From NCBI GenBank assembly GCA_945900455.1, contig CAMDJH010000027.1:1-37286 (forward strand): a stretch of 37,286 nt of DNA, written 5' to 3'. A program made the translations under genes and the position numbers. Of the stretch, positions 9,878-18,645 are shown piece after piece. The stretch's first letter is position 1; every line of letters begins with the position of its first letter. The stretch is from Akkermansia muciniphila. GTDB taxonomy: Bacteria > Verrucomicrobiota > Verrucomicrobiia > Limisphaerales > UBA9464. The notes below the pieces were generated by a model. The model searched no databases, was not told the origin of the DNA, and saw nothing but the letters and a program-made list of their open reading frames with translations.

Positions 9878-10642
9878 CTACCACCACGCGTTCTTGGGGT
9901 CTGGTTTCTCGGACCACCACGGATCGGATTCGGCACGCGTGGTCGGAAACTTATAGGCCTCCGCGTGACCGTCGCCAAAGTTCATGACGGACAAACTCTT
10001 GCCTTTGTAGTTATGCCATTGGCTCTTTCGATCGTCGACGCCGCGATTGACAGGCCAGATCCAATCGCCTTGGACGATCTTGTTGGCCGAGCTCAGCGCT
10101 ATCTCGGACGTTTTAATGGAGGTTCCCGAGTCGGAATTTCTGGGTGCGCTGAGGGCGCCGGTCACTCGACGAACGCGTCCATAGTCGACGGCCCAATCCA
10201 TCAGATAACTGTTTCCGTATTGGACATAACAATTGGTGGTCTTGAAGTCTTTAATGACTTTTTCTCGGAAAATATCCCCCTTGTCTGCGGGGCAACGGAA
10301 GATCTCCGGCGAACCCTGATAGCGGTACAAAGGACGGTTCGTCATCGCCACGAAAACATCATACTTTCCATCCTTGCCACCGGACGCCTGCCAGTCGGCG
10401 CAAAGAGGAAAGGAATCCAAGTTGTCGTCGGCATACATTTGGAAGCACAAGAGAATCTGTTTGTTATTGCTGACACACTTGATTCTTTGGGCCGTGGCTT
10501 TAGCGCGCCCCAGCGCCGGCAGCAGCATCCCGGCAAGGATGGCGATGATGGCGATGACCACGAGCAATTCGATGAGCGTAAAGCCCCTGGATTGCCCGGT
10601 GACAACCGTCACGGCCGGGATTGGGGAGGAATTCGGTTTCAT
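9878..10642 (-). CDS. Pseudopilin-like protein with type II secretion prepilin N-terminus (II)
   Basis: A 254-residue relative of the neighbouring pseudopilin-like gene. The prepilin signal is canonical: Gly20 before the cleavage point, then [18 protein letters not shown] with Glu25 at +5, followed by [18 protein letters not shown]. The globular part contains the [10 protein letters not shown] and FRCPADKG segments and ends with [15 protein letters not shown], the family's C-terminal DGH motif. Similarity to the downstream copy is strong in the first ~45 residues and weak after, so they are old paralogues, not a recent duplication. The ATG at 10642 starts 44 bases after the DUF1501 gene on the same strand, so read-through from that gene is possible. 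Function beyond export is unknown. Confidence 0.9.
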   Translation of the reverse strand: MKPNSSPIPAVTVVTGQSRGFTLIELLVVIAIIAILAGMLLPALGRAKATAQRIKCVSNNKQILLCFQMYADDNLDSFPLCADWQASGGKDGKYDVFVAMTNRPLYRYQGSPEIFRCPADKGDIFREKVIKDFKTTNCYVQYGNSYLMDWAVDYGRVRRVTGALSAPRNSDSGTSIKTSEIALSSANKIVQGDWIWPVNRGVDDRKSQWHNYKGKSLSVMNFGDGHAEAYKFPTTRAESDPWWSEKPDPKNAWW

Positions 10643-10686
10643 GGGAGCGTTTTATGCAGCCTCGGCGGTGATTGCGTCGTGCGTGG

Positions 10687-12138
10687 TCAGGCTAGCACGC
10701 CCTGAATCACCTGGCCGTGAACATCCGTCAGCCGTCGTTCGGCGCCGTTGTGGTAATAGGTGACTTTCTCGTGGTTGAGACCGAGCAGGTGAAGCACCGT
10801 CGCGTAAAAATCGTACGCGGTACACACGTCCTGCACGGAACGACGGCCAAATTCATCCGTGGCACCGAAGCTCACGCCGCCTTTGATTCCCGCACCCATC
10901 ATCCAGGTGGTGAACGCATCGGGATTGTGATCTCGCCCCTGGGTGGTGGCCTGGCGCGTCGGCATCCGGCCGAACTCCGTTGTCCAGAGGACGAGCACAT
11001 CGTTGAGCAGTCCCCGTTGCTTGAGGTCGGCGAGTAGCGCGGCAGTGGGCTGATCGAAAATCGGACAATGGCGTTCGTAATCGGCCTTCAATGACTTGTG
11101 CGCATCCCAATTCAACAAGCCGTCGACCGATGATGCCCGAGAGGCACAGTAGAGGCTGACGTACCGCACACCCTGCTCCAAGAAACGCCGGGCAAGCAGG
11201 CAGTTCCTCGCGTAGGCGGCTTTGAGCGGGTTGGCGGCGTCCGAACCGTAGAGCGTGTGGACGTGCTCCGGCTCACGGGATAAGTCGCTCACCTCGGGCG
11301 CGGCCAGTTGCATTCGGGCGGCCAGTTCGTAGGCGGCCATGCGTGCGCGCAATTCGCTTTCACCCGGATGCCGGTCTGCATGGTCGGAATTGATGAGGGC
11401 GAGAAAGTCGCGCGTCGCGGTTTCCTCGGATTCACTGACCGAAGCGGGCCGGCTGAGATTGCGCAACGGCTGCTGCGCGGCCATCGCTACCGCCTGATGT
11501 TGCGCGGGCAGGAAGCCATTGGACCAATTCGCCTTGCCGTTGGGCGGCTCGCCGCGGACATCCTGCATTGCCACGAACGTCGGGAGGTTTTGATTCAAGC
11601 TGCCGAGTGCGTGGCTCACCCACGCACCCGCTGCCGGAAAACCCTCGCGCGTGAAGCACGAGTTCATAAAGACGCAGCCCGGTCCATGCGTGTTCGTACG
11701 GGAAGTCATCGAATGAATGAACGCCATGTCGTCGACGTGTTGTGCGATGTTCGGCAAGATCGACGAAATTCGCTTGCCGCTCTTTCCCGCGGCCACGAAG
11801 GGCCACGGCGACTTCATCAGAGGCCCGTTCTTGCCTTGGAAACTGGAAAAGTTCTCCTCGCCAGGCAGCGGTTGCCCGTCGCGCTTTTCGAGTTCCGGTT
11901 TGTAGTCCCAGAGATCCAGATGCGACGCCGCGCCCGGACAAAAAATCTGCAACACCTGTTTCGCCTTCGGAGTGAAGTGGGTCTGCCCCGGGAGCCGCGC
12001 CGGGCTGTTCGCCCCCAGCGCGCGCCCAAGCAAGTCGTCCGCGAGAAGATGAGTCAGGGCCACGCCGGTGAAGCCGGTGGTGATTTGCGACAGGAAGTGC
12101 CGTCGTGTGAGATCAAGGGATGCGAGTGCCGGCATCAT
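10687..12138 (-). CDS. DUF1501 domain protein, Tat-exported
   Basis: A 483-residue DUF1501 protein (alkaline-phosphatase-like fold family, abundant in Planctomycetes and Verrucomicrobia). The N-terminus has a twin-arginine signal, LTRRHFLSQI (Arg12, Arg13), followed by a hydrophobic stretch, so it is expected to be folded before export. Family segments visible are FCPGAASHLDLWDYKP, HGPGCVFMNSCF, VLWTTEFGRMPTR and GRDHNPDAFTTWMMGAGIKGG near the C-terminus. It starts 42 bases after the stop of the PSD1 cytochrome gene, the standard PSD1-DUF1501 two-gene unit of this phylum. The pair is proposed in the literature to act in extracytoplasmic polysaccharide or sulfated-glycan metabolism, but its biochemistry is not settled. 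The first two codons are both ATG. Confidence 0.93.
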   Translation of the reverse strand: MMPALASLDLTRRHFLSQITTGFTGVALTHLLADDLLGRALGANSPARLPGQTHFTPKAKQVLQIFCPGAASHLDLWDYKPELEKRDGQPLPGEENFSSFQGKNGPLMKSPWPFVAAGKSGKRISSILPNIAQHVDDMAFIHSMTSRTNTHGPGCVFMNSCFTREGFPAAGAWVSHALGSLNQNLPTFVAMQDVRGEPPNGKANWSNGFLPAQHQAVAMAAQQPLRNLSRPASVSESEETATRDFLALINSDHADRHPGESELRARMAAYELAARMQLAAPEVSDLSREPEHVHTLYGSDAANPLKAAYARNCLLARRFLEQGVRYVSLYCASRASSVDGLLNWDAHKSLKADYERHCPIFDQPTAALLADLKQRGLLNDVLVLWTTEFGRMPTRQATTQGRDHNPDAFTTWMMGAGIKGGVSFGATDEFGRRSVQDVCTAYDFYATVLHLLGLNHEKVTYYHNGAERRLTDVHGQVIQGVLA

Positions 12139-12180
12139 ATTGTGGTCGGGTTTTCAAAGATAATTTGCGGTATCGAGGCT

Positions 12181-15100
12181 TCACTCGATGTAGATGAGTT
12201 CATTTGCATTCAAAAGCGCCCGGTAAACGGCGACCGAGCCGTGAGCACGAGTCACCGTCAAGGCAGCGGTCAATTCTCTTGCGGTTGGCTCGCGTTGGAA
12301 GGCAACGGCGTAGGCATAGTGGATTTGGGCCGTCGCGTCGTTGCCGGCTGTACGTACGGCCCGCTCGCGCAAAGCGGTTGCCATGTCGAGCACGAAGCGG
12401 TGATTCAGCATCGTGAGTGTCTGCAGCGGGTTTGTGGTGTTGGCCCGCTTCGGAGCGGCGAAGGCATTGTCCGGAAAATCGAAGTCGGACAGGATGTCCA
12501 CGACCGAGGCGCGGGCGTTGTGGTGATACACGGCCCGGCGATAGGTCTCGGGGCCATGCTCGGGGAGTGGCACATAGGTTGCCACATTGTCCTGTTTATA
12601 TTCGTAGAGCCGGAAGCCCGGCCCGCCCGTGCGGCGATCCAGATTGCCCGAGATGGCCAGCAGGGTGTCCCGCACCTCTTCGGCGCTCAGACGGCGGGGC
12701 GGGAAGCGCCACAGCAAACGGGAGCCGGCGTCAAGATTGCGACCTCGGCTCTGATTGTTGGAGTATTCCACAATCCGTGAATCCGTGATCCGTCGGTCGG
12801 CAATCGCTTTTCCGGACGTGTCACCGCGCGTTCCATTCGACTGATTACGGACCGCGGAATACTCATCACTTTCTTCCGACGCCTGTTGGTAGGTCTGGGA
12901 CAAGAGAATTTCCCGGTGCAGCGGCTTGAGTCGCCAGCCGTGATATTGCAACCGGCGCGCGAGCCAATCGAGCAGCTGGGGATGGGTGGGCCTGCCGCCG
13001 AGGAATCCGAAATCGCTCGGTGTATCGACGATGCCCACGCCAAAATGGTGCTGCCACACGCGGTTTGCGAGCACCCGCGCGGTCAACGGGTTCTCGTCAC
13101 TCGTAAACCAGCGGGCCAGAGCAAGGCGGCGCTCGGCTTCCGGGGCATTGCCGTCCAGTTCGTAGGGATGGGTCACTTGATCGAGCACGTTCAAACTGGC
13201 AGGCTTCACCGCTTCACCCGGCTTCATCGGATCGCCGCCTTTGAAAACGACCGTGGGCTGCTTCGGTTGAACAAAATTACCGACCCAAACCGAACTGAGC
13301 GGCGGGACCTGGCGCGTTTCCCGATCGATCTCGGCGAGTTGCCGGTCGAATTCCGCGAGTTGTGCGCGTTCATCCACGGTCGCGGTTCGCAGCTTGCGTT
13401 CTTGATCGAGCCCTTCGTTGAACGGTTTGCGGTCGAAGGAATCGGCGACTTTGATCCACGACTGCCCATCCCTGGAAACGTGAATTTCGTACTCGGTCAC
13501 GCAAGGGCCGAGACCTTCGATCGGTGTGTCCGAAAGCGTGACGCGATCGTGGGAGAACACGACTCGGTCAATCGTTTCGATCTGTGCCAGCGTGATCGTG
13601 AGCACGGCGGGACTGCCGATGAACCAGCGAGCGCTGAACTTGCCGTCGTTGACCAGATCAACACTGTAGGCACTGTCGAAATCCTTGGCCACATTGCCCG
13701 CGGCTCCGATGGCTCTGCCGCCGCTGGTCGCGAGCGCGACGTTGCGAGAAGCCTCGCCCGCGGTCCAAACCTCGAATTCATCCATGCGCGCACCCACGCC
13801 GGATTTTGGATTGCCCGAATGCGAAAGCGCCGTCAACCGCACATGCCGGGCGGCGGTCGCGGTGAAATTTTCCTCCGTCCGGTGCGCACTGGGAGCTGGG
13901 CGGAGAAGTTTTTCCTCCGCGACTTGGGTCAAAGCGCGTTCGATGACGGCTTTCGCGAGTTTCGATTTCTCCGTCGAAATGAGTGCGCGCCGTTCAATCA
14001 GCGGCTTCATGGCCGCGTCGTGGCGCTGACGTTCCTCGGCGGTGGCGAGGGATCGCGAGCCGTGCGACACGCCGTCGAAGGCCGCTTTCAAACGGTAGTA
14101 ATCCTCCGTCGGCACCGGATCGAACTTGTGGTTGTGGCAACGCGCGCAGCCAACCGTGAGTCCGAGAAACGCCGCACCGGTGGTGCTGACGATATCATCG
14201 ACCGTCGCGGCACGGGTGTTCGCGGCGGCCACTACGTCGCCATTACCCACGTCGTCATAAGGTCCGACGGTGAGGAACGTCACGCCTATTTCGACATCGG
14301 GGCGTTCCTTGCCCACGACGTCGCCCGCGAGATGTTCGACCATCAATTGGTTGAAGGGCTTGTCGTCGTTGAAGGACCGAATCACGTAATCGCGAAATGG
14401 CCAGGCGTTGAGAATGATTTCGTTGCGTTCAAAGCCGCGACTTTCACCGAACCGGATGACATCCAGCCAGTGGCGGCCCCATTGCTCGCCGTAGTGCGGC
14501 GAGCTCAGCAGGCGATCCACCAGCTTCTCGTAAGCGTCCGGGTTCGGATCGCGCTGGAACATTTCGACCTCCTCCGGCGAGGGAGGCAAGCCGGTCAAAT
14601 CGTAACAGACGCGGCGAATCAAGGCGCGGCGTCCGGCGGGAGGACTGGGCTTCAGCCCATTCTCGGCGAGCTTCGCGAAAATGAACCGGTCAATTGCGCT
14701 GACCGACCACGGGTCGGGCATACCACGGAGGCTCGGTGGCTCGGGTCGGGCGAGCGGTTGCAACGACCACCACGATTTATCGCCACGCCGAGCCTCACCC
14801 GAGCCGTCGCGCGGGTCGGGTGCGCCCATTTTCACCCATGCCGTCAGATCGGCGATGATCGAGTCGGAGAGTTTGGGCTTCTTTGGCGGCATGGCGAGAT
14901 CGGGATCGTCATGTCGCACGGCGCGGAGCAGGAGACTTTTTTCCGTGTCACCCGGCAAAACGGCCGGTTTGCCGGCATCGCCCCCTTTTTGCCATCCACC
15001 CTGGCTGTCTAGCAGCAGGCCACTCTTGAGTTTTTTCGCCTGCGTACTGTGGCATTCGTAACAATATTCAACGAGCACGGGGCGGATTTTCTGCTCGAAG

Positions 15101-15198
15101 AATTGTCGTTGCTCGGGAGGAATCGCGTTGGCGGCGCGAATCGGCATGGCCAGTGCGAGCAGGCAGGAGCTGAATGCAAGGCAGTGGATGAGATTCAT
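12181..15198 (-). CDS. PSD1 / DUF1549-DUF1553 cytochrome-type protein with discoidin-like insert
   Basis: Exported protein of 1005 residues typical of planctomycete/verrucomicrobial cytochromes. After a signal peptide (MNLIHCLAFSSCLLALAMPIRA) comes a PSCyt1-type domain with heme motif CYECH (46-50), with LLLDSQ and PGDTEKSLLLRAV around it; a DUF1549 (PSCyt2) domain with DRFIFAKL, RALIRRVCYDLTGLPPSP and a second CxxCH, CARCH (351-355); a middle part with a heptad-like stretch and an F5/8-type (discoidin-like) carbohydrate-binding-like domain (VDLVNDGKFSARWF, DRVVFSHDRV, YEIHVSRDGQSW); and a DUF1553 domain (NPLTARVLANRVWQHHFG, DFGFLGGRPTHP, RFPPRRLSAEEVRDTLLAISG). The open frame extends to 15438, but that extension overlaps the ABC permease gene and is not exported-like; ATG at 15198 gives the signal peptide. 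DUF1501 gene follows. Confidence 0.93.
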   Translation of the reverse strand: MNLIHCLAFSSCLLALAMPIRAANAIPPEQRQFFEQKIRPVLVEYCYECHSTQAKKLKSGLLLDSQGGWQKGGDAGKPAVLPGDTEKSLLLRAVRHDDPDLAMPPKKPKLSDSIIADLTAWVKMGAPDPRDGSGEARRGDKSWWSLQPLARPEPPSLRGMPDPWSVSAIDRFIFAKLAENGLKPSPPAGRRALIRRVCYDLTGLPPSPEEVEMFQRDPNPDAYEKLVDRLLSSPHYGEQWGRHWLDVIRFGESRGFERNEIILNAWPFRDYVIRSFNDDKPFNQLMVEHLAGDVVGKERPDVEIGVTFLTVGPYDDVGNGDVVAAANTRAATVDDIVSTTGAAFLGLTVGCARCHNHKFDPVPTEDYYRLKAAFDGVSHGSRSLATAEERQRHDAAMKPLIERRALISTEKSKLAKAVIERALTQVAEEKLLRPAPSAHRTEENFTATAARHVRLTALSHSGNPKSGVGARMDEFEVWTAGEASRNVALATSGGRAIGAAGNVAKDFDSAYSVDLVNDGKFSARWFIGSPAVLTITLAQIETIDRVVFSHDRVTLSDTPIEGLGPCVTEYEIHVSRDGQSWIKVADSFDRKPFNEGLDQERKLRTATVDERAQLAEFDRQLAEIDRETRQVPPLSSVWVGNFVQPKQPTVVFKGGDPMKPGEAVKPASLNVLDQVTHPYELDGNAPEAERRLALARWFTSDENPLTARVLANRVWQHHFGVGIVDTPSDFGFLGGRPTHPQLLDWLARRLQYHGWRLKPLHREILLSQTYQQASEESDEYSAVRNQSNGTRGDTSGKAIADRRITDSRIVEYSNNQSRGRNLDAGSRLLWRFPPRRLSAEEVRDTLLAISGNLDRRTGGPGFRLYEYKQDNVATYVPLPEHGPETYRRAVYHHNARASVVDILSDFDFPDNAFAAPKRANTTNPLQTLTMLNHRFVLDMATALRERAVRTAGNDATAQIHYAYAVAFQREPTARELTAALTVTRAHGSVAVYRALLNANELIYIE

Positions 15199-15269
15199 GA
15201 ATGCAGCGTGACGCGGTAGTCCTACGTGTGCGGCTGTTTCCATGCAATCGCCAAGATTTGTCGGAAGGT

Positions 15270-16403
15270 TCAATCCAACGTCTGGCGGTAGCGTTTCACA
15301 CCGATGGTCATCGCAACAACGACGAATAGAGCCAGCGGCCACAGTTCCGGCGCGATGTCGGAGAGCGTACTGCCCTTGAGAAGAATGCCCCGTACGATGC
15401 GGAGGAAATGGGTCAGCGGCAGACACGTTCCGAGCCACTGAGCCCAGACCGGCATTCCCCGAAATGGAAACATAAAACCTGAAAGAAGAATCGACGGCAG
15501 GAAAAAGAAAAATGCCATCTGCATCGCCTGGAGTTGGTTGCTGGCGAGAGTCGAAAATGTGATTCCAACCGCGAGATTCGCGGCGATGAACAGCAGGCTG
15601 ATTGAATAGAGCAGCGCCAGGCTTCCAACCATCGGCACGTGAAAGATGAAGCGCGCCGCAATCAGGATCAATGTCACCTGCACGTAGCCGACGAGGATAT
15701 AGGGGAGGATTTTTCCGGCCATCACCTCGAGCGGGCGTGCCGGGGTTGCGAGCAGATTTTCCATCGTACCCCGCTCGCGCTCACGGGTGATGGCTAGCGA
15801 TGTGATGATGATCATTGTCATGGTCAAGACGACGCCCATGAGGCCCGGCACCACGTTGTACTGGGTGTTGTTCTCGGGATTGTAATGAGCGTGCACGCTC
15901 AAATTCACGGCCGCAGGACTGCCCTTGAGTCGAGCCAGGGGACCCCGCAGATCGCGATCGAGCGCGGTGTCGGCCAGCGAGCGCATCGCAGCCAGCGCGG
16001 GACCGGTGGCGGCCGGATCCGTGGCGTCCGCTTCGATCAAGATCGTCGGGCGTTCGCCCCGCAGGAGACGTCGGGAGAAATCTTCGGGAAACGTCGCGAC
16101 GAATTGGACGGCACCGATCTGTAGCAGTTCTGCGGCTTCGATTTCGGTGCCAACCTCCCGCGTAAATTCGAAATAATCACTGTGCTGCATCGCTGCCACC
16201 AGCGTCCGTGCAAACGGCCCGTGATCCGCGTTAAGGATTGCAGCCGGCAAATGCTTCGGATCCGAGTTGATGGCAAACCCAAAAAGAGTCAGCTGGATCA
16301 GGGGAATGCCGATCATCATGGCGAACGTGAGCCGATCGCGCTTCATTTGGACAAACTCCTTCAACACCACCGCCCAGAAACGATGAAACGCGAAGGGGCT
16401 CAT
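15270..16403 (-). CDS. ABC-2 type transporter permease (YbhS/YhhJ-like)
   Basis: Membrane subunit of a multidrug/unknown-substrate ABC-2 exporter, 377 residues. One helix lies near the N-terminus (about 28-46, MMIGIPLIQLTLFGFAI), then a large extracytoplasmic domain (about 47-180), then about five helices ending near the C-terminus. The signature ERERGTMENLLATP between the second and third helices is diagnostic for this family. Its ATG overlaps the ATPase stop by four bases (ATGA), so the two are coupled. YbhFSR-type systems normally have two different permeases; only one is present here, so it may act as a homodimer or pair with a subunit encoded elsewhere. Confidence 0.93.
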   Translation of the reverse strand: MSPFAFHRFWAVVLKEFVQMKRDRLTFAMMIGIPLIQLTLFGFAINSDPKHLPAAILNADHGPFARTLVAAMQHSDYFEFTREVGTEIEAAELLQIGAVQFVATFPEDFSRRLLRGERPTILIEADATDPAATGPALAAMRSLADTALDRDLRGPLARLKGSPAAVNLSVHAHYNPENNTQYNVVPGLMGVVLTMTMIIITSLAITRERERGTMENLLATPARPLEVMAGKILPYILVGYVQVTLILIAARFIFHVPMVGSLALLYSISLLFIAANLAVGITFSTLASNQLQAMQMAFFFFLPSILLSGFMFPFRGMPVWAQWLGTCLPLTHFLRIVRGILLKGSTLSDIAPELWPLALFVVVAMTIGVKRYRQTLD

Positions 16404-17329
16404 TTGAATGTGTCGGAAGAACGGCCCATGAGGCTTATGAACACATCCTCAAGCCCACTGGGTATCGATCGCCAAAGATAGGACGGATTTGTGCGCCACG
16501 GCTGGAGCGCCGCTTGAATTCGATCCGCGTCCCGACCGGTGACATGTAACGTGTTGCCGAAGGCAACGACCTGTTCCACTCCATCACATTTCCGAAGCGA
16601 ATCAGCCAGCTGAACCAAACCGGGACCGGTAACCTCCCAGGTCGTCAATCCGGCGGAACCGATCACTTCTCCAACGGTGCCCATGGCCAGGAGGGTTCCG
16701 TTGGCAATATACGCAAGGCGATGGCAACGCTCGGCTTCGTCCATGTAATGAGTGGTGATCAGGACGGTCATTCCTTCGGCCGCCAGACGGTGCAATTCCC
16801 CCCAAAATTCGCGACGAGCTTTCGGGTCCACTCCCGCGGTGGGTTCATCCAGGAGCAACAATTGTGGCGAATGGATCAGGCAGGCTGCCAGCGCCAGACG
16901 TTGTTTCCATCCGCCCGACAACTGCCCGGCAAGCTGATGACTGCGGCCGGCGAGCCCGAGCCGATCGAGTGCCTCGTCGACGGCCCTTCGGCGGTCGGGC
17001 ACGGCGTACACCCGCGCAATGAAGTCGAGATTCTCCCGAATGCTGAGATCCTCATAGTAGCTGAACTTCTGTGTCATGTACCCGACGTGCGTTCGAATCT
17101 GACGCTGTTCGGTGAGGACGTTGTAATCCAGGCAGGTGCCACTTCCCGATTCCGGCGTGAGCAGCCCGCAAAGCATTCGGATGAACGTCGTCTTGCCACT
17201 GCCATTCGGGCCAAGGAACCCGAAAATTTCGCCACGATCCACCTGCAGATCGATGCCATTGACGACGGTCTTGTCACCAAATCGCTTGGTGATGCCGGAG
17301 ACGTCGATGACGTGAGTGCCGGGAGGCAT
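16400..17329 (-). CDS. ABC-2 exporter ATP-binding protein (YbhF-like, single domain)
   Basis: ATPase subunit of about 309 residues. Motifs: Walker A GPNGSGKTT (40-48), Q-loop in YMTQKFSYYEDLS, signature LSGGWKQR (137-144), Walker B LLLLDEPTAGVD (157-168) and H-loop His in TTHYMDEAERC. The MTQKFSLY-like Q-loop and GGWKQRLALA signature place it with the YbhF/CcmA-like exporters. E. coli YbhF has two nucleotide-binding domains in one chain; this protein has one, followed by a C-terminal domain resembling DUF4162-type extensions (EVTGPGLVQLADSLRK). Three starts are possible: 17329 (4 bases after the adaptor stop, used here), 17347 (overlapping the adaptor end) and 17389. Confidence 0.93.
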   Translation of the reverse strand: MPPGTHVIDVSGITKRFGDKTVVNGIDLQVDRGEIFGFLGPNGSGKTTFIRMLCGLLTPESGSGTCLDYNVLTEQRQIRTHVGYMTQKFSYYEDLSIRENLDFIARVYAVPDRRRAVDEALDRLGLAGRSHQLAGQLSGGWKQRLALAACLIHSPQLLLLDEPTAGVDPKARREFWGELHRLAAEGMTVLITTHYMDEAERCHRLAYIANGTLLAMGTVGEVIGSAGLTTWEVTGPGLVQLADSLRKCDGVEQVVAFGNTLHVTGRDADRIQAALQPWRTNPSYLWRSIPSGLEDVFISLMGRSSDTFK

Positions 17330-17333
17330 GGTG

Positions 17334-18368
17334 TCAGCGGGTGACATCGGCCGGCTGACCGGGATGCAGGTCCCGGGCCACGGAGGCATCGTCCGGTGTC
17401 GCTTCGATCAGAAAGACCAACTTCGCTCGGTTGTCCCGATTATAGAGCACGGGAGGCGTGAATTCTGGTTTGGGTGATATATACGTGATTCGGGCCAGGA
17501 TCGATGCAGACCGTCCGGTGATCGCAATCGTGACGCGATCGCCCGTCTTGAGCGCGCCGAGTTCAGCTTCCGGGACAAAGAAACGGACCTTGATATTCTC
17601 CGGCGGCAGGAGGATGACCACCGGGCTGCCGGCCAAGACATGTTCCCCGGCCCGATACACCGTGTCGTACACCAGACCGGCAGTGGGCGCCTTGAGAATT
17701 CTTTGATCCAGGCTCCATTCGACCCGATCCAAGGCCGCGCGCGCCGCGTCCACGTCTGCCTCGGCGGCGTGGATCACATCGATTCGACTGCCGAGTCGAG
17801 CCGTCGCGAGCTGCGCTTCGATTTCAGAGACGAGATGGGTGGCCGACGCGTGATTGAGTCGGACGCGGTCAAACTCGTCCTCCGCGACGGCATGCTGCTC
17901 TCGCAGCGCCGCGGTGCGCTCCAGTTGGAGCCGGCTTAGCGCCGCGCCAGACTGAGCCTGCGCGAGGCGGGCTTCCAGCGACGTGATTTCCGTCGGCCGA
18001 AGTCCTTTCTGTGAATCAGCGAGTCGAGCCGCGAGTTGACGAATTCGCTCCGAGGCTTCGCGCTGTGCGGCCTGCTCCTGTGTTCGCTCCAATCGGAATA
18101 GTTCCGCACCGGATTCCACCTGGGCTCCCTTCGACACCAACACGCTCTCGATCCGCCCCGCGAGGGACGGCCCGAGGTAGAGAAAGTCGCCTTCAACGTA
18201 GCCCTGCCATCCCGCGTTGGCAGGCCGGCTGCAACCGTTCGCGATGGCCAGCAGCCCGAGGATCAAACCAGACAACAGCAGTCGTCCCGCAGAATTCTGG
18301 AGTCCACACGGAATATCCCTGACGCCACGAGGCTCGCAATACGGCCGGAATTTTAGAATTGTCTGCAC
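17334..18368 (-). CDS. HlyD-family adaptor lipoprotein-like subunit (YbhG-like)
   Basis: First gene of the minus-strand exporter operon. After a hydrophobic leader (SAGRLLLSGLILGLLAIANG) with a cysteine that could be a lipidation site, there is a first lipoyl half (YLGPSLAGRIESVLVSKGAQVE), a long alpha-helical hairpin rich in Gln, Ala and Arg, the second half (ILKAPTAGLVYDTVYRAGEHV) and a barrel domain ending HPGQPADVTR. These are the features of periplasmic adaptors such as YbhG. The reading frame continues upstream to 18818, but that part translates a palindromic intergenic repeat and is not coding. GTG at 18368 is the first plausible start; it lacks a good ribosome binding site, and a TTG about 95 bases further in is an alternative. 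Confidence 0.85.
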   Translation of the reverse strand: MQTILKFRPYCEPRGVRDIPCGLQNSAGRLLLSGLILGLLAIANGCSRPANAGWQGYVEGDFLYLGPSLAGRIESVLVSKGAQVESGAELFRLERTQEQAAQREASERIRQLAARLADSQKGLRPTEITSLEARLAQAQSGAALSRLQLERTAALREQHAVAEDEFDRVRLNHASATHLVSEIEAQLATARLGSRIDVIHAAEADVDAARAALDRVEWSLDQRILKAPTAGLVYDTVYRAGEHVLAGSPVVILLPPENIKVRFFVPEAELGALKTGDRVTIAITGRSASILARITYISPKPEFTPPVLYNRDNRAKLVFLIEATPDDASVARDLHPGQPADVTR

Positions 18369-18500
18369 GAAGGAGGCTGATGTTCGGCACAATTCCAAAT
18401 TCGTCAATGGGACTCCGGGTCGCTCATTCCGGGATAGAGCGGCATCTGGGAGAGAACTCAGCGAACTTAAGAGTGCGCGCCTTGATGCCAGGAACCGAAG

Positions 18501-18573
18501 CACCCCCCTCACGCGGCCTGCGGCCACCCTGCCCAGCTCGGAGCGGGGGGAGAGGGCAGGGTGAGGGGGTGGT
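18501..18573. repeat. Palindromic (REP-like) intergenic element
   Basis: In the divergent gap between the adaptor gene and rpe there is an imperfect palindrome: CACCCCCCTCAC (18501-18512) pairs with GTGAGGGGGTGG (18561-18572), and ACCCTGCCC (18526-18534) pairs perfectly with GGGCAGGGT (18554-18562). The left arm carries an extra GCGGCCTGCGGCC. It can form a long hairpin or cruciform. Similar CCCTCACCCTGCCC/GGGCAGGGTGAGGG palindromes are common dispersed intergenic elements in many GC-rich genomes; copy number here cannot be judged from one window. Confidence 0.7.
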
Positions 18574-18645
18574 TCATGGCAGAGGGCTCCCGGGACTCGG
18601 ACAGTTTGACCTCCACGGCCGAAACGGGTCATGCTTCGGTTCCTG

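Noticed and set aside
11308-12780. A 490-codon plus-strand frame across the DUF1501 and PSD1 genes
   Set aside because: It spans the ends of two genuine minus-strand genes and their gap; no motif, no ribosome binding site, typical of GC-rich antisense.
12886-15012. A 708-codon open frame on the plus strand opposite the PSD1 gene
   Set aside because: It is a mirror of the PSD1 coding sequence, which has clear domains and heme motifs. The antisense product has no recognisable family and a shadow-like Arg/Val/Gly-rich composition.
15199-15438. N-terminal extension of the PSD1 frame
   Set aside because: It overlaps the ABC permease gene and lacks any signal; ATG 15198 gives a clean signal peptide.
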